From: Pseudisothecium myosuroides
Lineage: Eukaryota; Streptophyta; Bryopsida; Hypnales; Lembophyllaceae
Reading direction: 5' to 3'
DNA length: 64,000 nt
NCBI GenBank assembly: GCA_951799445.1
Contig: OX637287.1
Location: 33,374,224-33,438,223 of the forward strand
In this document: piece after piece, positions 60,623-64,000 of the stretch
How positions within the stretch are numbered: position 1 is the first letter of the stretch
How the letters are laid out: each line of letters opens with the position of its first letter
Translations under genes and position numbers: made by a program
Notes under the pieces: model-generated
The model's database searches: none
What the model saw: the letters and a program-made list of their open reading frames with translations, nothing else
What the model was told of the DNA's origin: nothing

Positions 60623-61248
60623 TTCTTGTGTGCAAATGCTTTCTTTTGTATGCAACAAGCTATGGAGTGACTAAATAATAACCATCAAAAGACGCGCAAC
60701 TCCCCCATGACCAAGGTAGTCCCCAAAATGCTCCGATTTTTTGAACCAATAGATACATGACTCCATTGAGCGATGGAGTCACCCATCGGACACTCTTGGT
60801 CCTCAGTGTCGTTGCCAGAGGGAAACTCGGAATGAGTCTTTGTCCAGAACCTAAGATATTCAAAGTTTGTGCCCAGTCCAGTGCAGCCTTGCCTTGGAAT
60901 GGAAGTTAAGTTAAGTCGTATTTTCTTAAAAGAACCAAACTTGAGATTACCAGCACCCGCCAAACCTTGGCTTCACTCAATTGCGTCTCAAAAGAATAAG
61001 CTTATGACGACTGACTTGGTAAACACCAAGAGTGAAGTTAAAGGAGCGTCTGTCCGTCCGTCCTGAATCTGATGCAGGGCAGGCTGCCTATAAACTGGGA
61101 GATGTCTGAAAAGCATCATCCTCAGTCTGTGGACATTTCATATCCAGGCCGCACTTGGTCAAACTTCATGACTTTTCTCTACAGTAGAACACCGGCACAT
61201 TTTGAAAATTTGAAACTTTTCTCATCCATCCATCCCATCCACATACCA
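60623..61248. other. Mixed-composition intergenic DNA
   Basis: More complex than its surroundings. A 92-codon frame on the minus strand (60685-60963) lacks an ATG start and any recognised domain. It is noted as a weak possibility of an exon remnant only. Confidence 0.35.
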
Positions 61249-61478
61249 TTAATCCTTAAACGATGACACAACCATTCTATGCTCAATGGATGACAGAGAA
61301 TCAAATTGTGTAGGACAGAAATGCAACTATTCATCTTCAAAATTTGTTATGAAAAGGGAAGATCTTCTACAGTAGCTTGACTTCCAATGAGCGCTTTTGC
61401 AATTTTTTAAGCCTATGATTCACACGGTAATGCAAAAGGATGATTTCGAGGGTTACCCCTTCGTCCTTTAAGGGTTAA
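61249..61478 (+). mobile_element. Small TTAA-bounded element A, uninterrupted copy
   Basis: Left TTAATCCTTAAACGATGACA; right TTCGTCCTTTAAGGGTTAA, 230 bp. It matches the outer parts of 55224-56046 in order (ATGCAACTATTCATC, GGGAAGATCTTCTAC, GCTTGACTTCCAATGAGCGC) without the nested insertions. Non-coding. Confidence 0.75.
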
Positions 61479-61479
61479 T

Positions 61480-61712
61480 AAGACTAGTGTGCCCGCCACA
61501 ATCAAAATAACAATAAAAGTAATTTTCTAATTTTTTTAATTCATAAAGTCTTTAATTCATAAAATCTTTGAAATTCAATAACTTTCCCACCATAGGTCCA
61601 AATGCCACGAAACAAAGCCCATGTACACCTCCTCACATAGGGCTTTTCGACGGTACCAAGAATCAATGCCACCGGGGGATGCATGGTTTAGGAAATCTCA
61701 CCATAACAAAAT
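61480..61712 (+). repeat. Interspersed repeat E, copy 4
   Basis: Same block order as the copies at 29371 and 47192: ACTAGTGTGCCC, GGTCCAAATGCCACGAAACA, AGGGCTTTTCGACGGTACCA, GGGGGATGCATGGTTTAGGA. It sits immediately after element A. Confidence 0.6.
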
Positions 61713-61869
61713 TCAATAAATCTTGAAACTTTGAAATTCAATAAATCATTTCCTAAATCTTTACATACCTATTAATGAAGGAACCATTTCAGTACATCTA
61801 TCAAGAAAAAAAGTTGACACATCGTAACATTTGCATACAAAATCCCAATCATTCGCTTTTTGGTGCATT

Positions 61870-62870
61870 GAAATTTCATATCATTTGCCAATATAAAAAT
61901 TCCAACAATCTAATACGGTGAAAACATACGCTGCTTCGCCAACCCAACCGAAGCCCACCCCACCCCACCCCACCCCTAACCTCCTCCGCTGACTCATCAT
62001 CCCGCCGAGCATGACACCTCTGCCAGCAATTGAAAGCCGCCATGTGCACGGCCATAGGGCTAGATCCTCCCTCCTGCCCCAACTGAAGCCAGGTGAGGTA
62101 ACTACTAATTTTTTAGTATCCTGGTCCAATAGTAATCTTCGCAGCGTCACCTTCAGTTCTTTTGGTGGATGCCATCAATACTAATTACAATACACAGTAC
62201 CGTAGTCCCTACCCTACCCTAGTCTCTACCCTACCCTAGCTCCCCATAAGCTATCAAGTTAGTGCAGTTCAGTTCCTAGCCAAGCCAAGCCAAGCCAAGC
62301 CAAGCCAAGCCAAGGGGGTTGGTTCTGTAGCACCGCGAGGGTGTCTGGTCCTGCAACTTGGTGGCACCGTGGCAGCTCCTTCGCTTGTACAGTGCCCTGG
62401 CTTTCTATTCTATATAATTCTATTATTAAAAAACGGCAGGAATTGGAGGCGGACGGGGTTCTCGGCTCCATTGTCGTCGCCTTTGGGACTTGGGGGGCCC
62501 TGCTCCGCCTCGGACATTCTGTCAACCCAGCAACCACTGGACACTGGCCCCGGGGGAATTAAATGGCTGGCCGGCCGGCCGGCTTTTATTAGCCAACGGG
62601 AGGAGACCCTCGGACTGACTCCACCTAGGCCCGTAGGCCGGGTGGCCTATTTCCGTCGCCCGGCCCGGCCCGGCCCTTGCGGTGGACTGGCCGGGCTCCC
62701 ACGCTTCACCCCAAAATCATTCTTCGCCATTTCCGGTCCGCTAAGTAACGGCCGGCTCAAGGCCAGCTCCAATCGCGGGGGACGTGGAAAGGTCTGAACT
62801 GAACTGAACTGAAGGGGTCCACGTGGCTGGCTGGCTGGCTGGCCGGGGTAACTTAAGTTTCGGTAAGAAA
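61870..62870. other. GC-rich island packed with short tandem repeats
   Basis: Strongly G+C-rich against AT-rich flanks. Tandem runs include (CCCCA)n at about 61949-61973, TACCCTACCCTAG at 62207-62240, (AGCCA)n at 62278-62314, GGCCGGCCGGCC near 62570, CGGCCCGGCCCGG near 62660, GAACTGAACTGAACTG near 62795 and GGCTGGCTGGCTGG near 62827. No domain-bearing frame was found. It could be a promoter, an untranslated first exon or a degenerate GC-rich repeat. Confidence 0.5.
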
Positions 62871-63168
62871 ATGGATGGAAGGGCTAGCTCTTTCAGTTTG
62901 CTTACTTTTTTTAAGAGTTACGGAGAACTTTTTAAGTTTTTTACTTAAAGAAAAAAGGAGTTGCGAGTTGGGAACCCAAAAATATTGGGGTATATCAGCC
63001 TGTTTGACATATTGATAGATTCCATTTGATATGTAGAGAGCGGTTATAGGGTCCTTTAATTTTGGGCAAGTGGTGCCCAACATTCCTTTTGAGACAACAT
63101 GACACTCAGGACATGATTGTTCTGTTTGTCCTATCATCTACATTCCATGAAGTAGGTTGCTAGCCATT

Positions 63169-64000
63169 TTAGCCCCTAATTTTCCAAGCTCTTTTTTGAG
63201 GGGAACACTAAATCCTCCATTCGAAGTGGGCCATGTGGGCAGAATTTACCCCTGGAGAAAATGAAGGAATTTTTTATTTGCCATGTATGATTTTTTTTTG
63301 CAAATTCTGAATTCATATTTGCAATCAGAGGCCCCAAATTAGCTAGGAGAGGTCTAGAACATACCCTAGACACAACTCAAATTAGGGGGCTTTTTTTTAC
63401 TTTTACCCCTGGAAAACACAAAATTCACCCTATCGATCCCACTTCGAATGGAGGATTTAGTGTCCTGCCTTTTTTGAGCTTCTTAGAATTTACTCTAAAG
63501 AGAGCAAAAGTCAACATTTTGATTAGTTTTGTCAATTTTTTAAAAATTGTAACCATACAAATTTAAACAAGACTTGTTAGAGATCATATGGGAAATGAAA
63601 ACACAACAATATCACTTATGGATTGAAAGACTATAATGTTTGATCATGAGGATGTTAAAATTGTGAAGGTGAATTGAAGTCTTTCAATCCTCTTTTCACT
63701 TGTCAAATCTAAAAAATTGGTCACCAAAAAAAACGAGGTTACAAGTATAATGTGCGTAACCCCAATCATTTTATAGCTTTTCAAAATCTACTCTACAATT
63801 TCTTTAAATGAATTTCTAATGTGATTCCTTCTCCAAGATTTAGTGTATTTGAGGCTCATTTTCAAAAATCTTCAACACTAAAAAATCAAGATCTGCAATA
63901 GACATCCTTGTAGAAAATCTTGAATAGAACAATCATAATCATTCATTTTCAAAATCGGATATTTGATGCTAAAACTAAACTTCAAAAAGAATTTTTCAAA
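63169..64000 (-). mobile_element. TTAA-family element T10, interrupted by a Mutator-like MITE, cut by window end
   Basis: Reverse-orientation relative of T8. The terminus TTAGCCCCTAATTTTCCAAG starts at 63169 and is broken at 63200. The element resumes at 63469-63478 (CTTTTTTGAG) and continues through CCTCTTTTCACTTGTCAAAT and TTGGTCACCAAAAAAAACGA to the last base of the window. Its far end lies outside. Confidence 0.7.
63201..63468. mobile_element. Mutator-like MITE with shared core, copy 3
   Basis: A perfect 10-bp direct repeat CTTTTTTGAG flanks it (63191-63200 and 63469-63478). Terminal inverted repeats: GGGAACACTAAATCCTCCAT left, and the reverse complement of GCAGGACACTAAATCCTCCA right. 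The core (TTACCCCTGGAGAAAA, GCAAATTCTGAATTCATATT, CCAAATTAGCTAGGAGAGGT) is shared with the MITEs at 55274 and 49824, while the terminal sequences are not. Confidence 0.82.

Noticed and set aside
60685..60963. Minus-strand 92-codon frame as a gene
   Set aside because: No ATG start, no domain and no splice-supported continuation; the evidence is too weak.
1..64000. tRNA, rRNA or snRNA genes
   Set aside because: No cloverleaf with A/B boxes, no rRNA-like sequence and no snRNA promoter elements were recognised on either strand by eye; a tRNAscan/Infernal run would be decisive.

Overview
The window is nuclear DNA of a land plant. The evidence is two intron-containing plant genes, an L1-type LINE with the plant zf-RVT tail, CACTA, Tourist and Mutator-like miniature elements, and a miR160-type target site inside an auxin response factor. 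Short introns (84-555 nt in one gene, 182-469 nt in the other), a class C (ARF10/16/17-type) ARF and very AT-rich intergenic DNA would fit a seed-free plant such as a moss or liverwort. The species cannot be fixed from sequence alone.

Only two protein-coding genes are well supported. (1) 15848-22862 (+): a 20-exon gene for the golgin/vesicle tether p115/Uso1 (plant GOLGIN CANDIDATE 6), 971 residues as modelled here. (2) 37401-40853 (-): a four-exon class C auxin response factor, 788 residues, with a miR160-like site at 38475-38495 and a probable long leader and promoter reaching a GC-rich island at about 43.4-44.28 kb. The genes are convergent, about 14.5 kb apart, with no visible functional link.

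Most of the rest is mobile or repeated DNA. 2.1-4.5 kb: foldback elements with a nested insertion. 7.1-12.8 kb: a CACTA MITE, an array of CTTAAAGC-type motifs, a 5'-truncated L1 LINE with a perfect 18-bp target duplication, and two TTAA-bounded elements. 13.5-14.8 and 27.9-29.3 kb: two related giant palindromes whose arms hold about 175-bp tandem units. 23.5-27.2 kb: another palindrome, a tandem duplication, a TTAA element and a TIR element. 29.3-36.9 kb: repeat copies, TTAA elements and a probable retroposon. 44.4-50.4 kb: TA-flanked, Tourist and Mutator-like MITEs and two small retroposon insertions. 52.1-57.3 kb: a 660-bp direct duplication, a three-level nested insertion and a CACTA MITE inside a larger element. 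58.3-64 kb: a plastid rps12 fragment in nuclear DNA, more TTAA elements, a GC-rich island and a Mutator-like MITE with a 10-bp target duplication.

The main unusual feature is a set of at least ten elements bounded by TTAA-CCCCTAAA...TTTAGGGG-TTAA, a piggyBac-like signature. They have several unrelated interiors and no visible transposase. No RNA gene, CRISPR array or operon-like system was seen. Exon models come from splice sites, frame continuity and family knowledge. No alignment or expression data were available.
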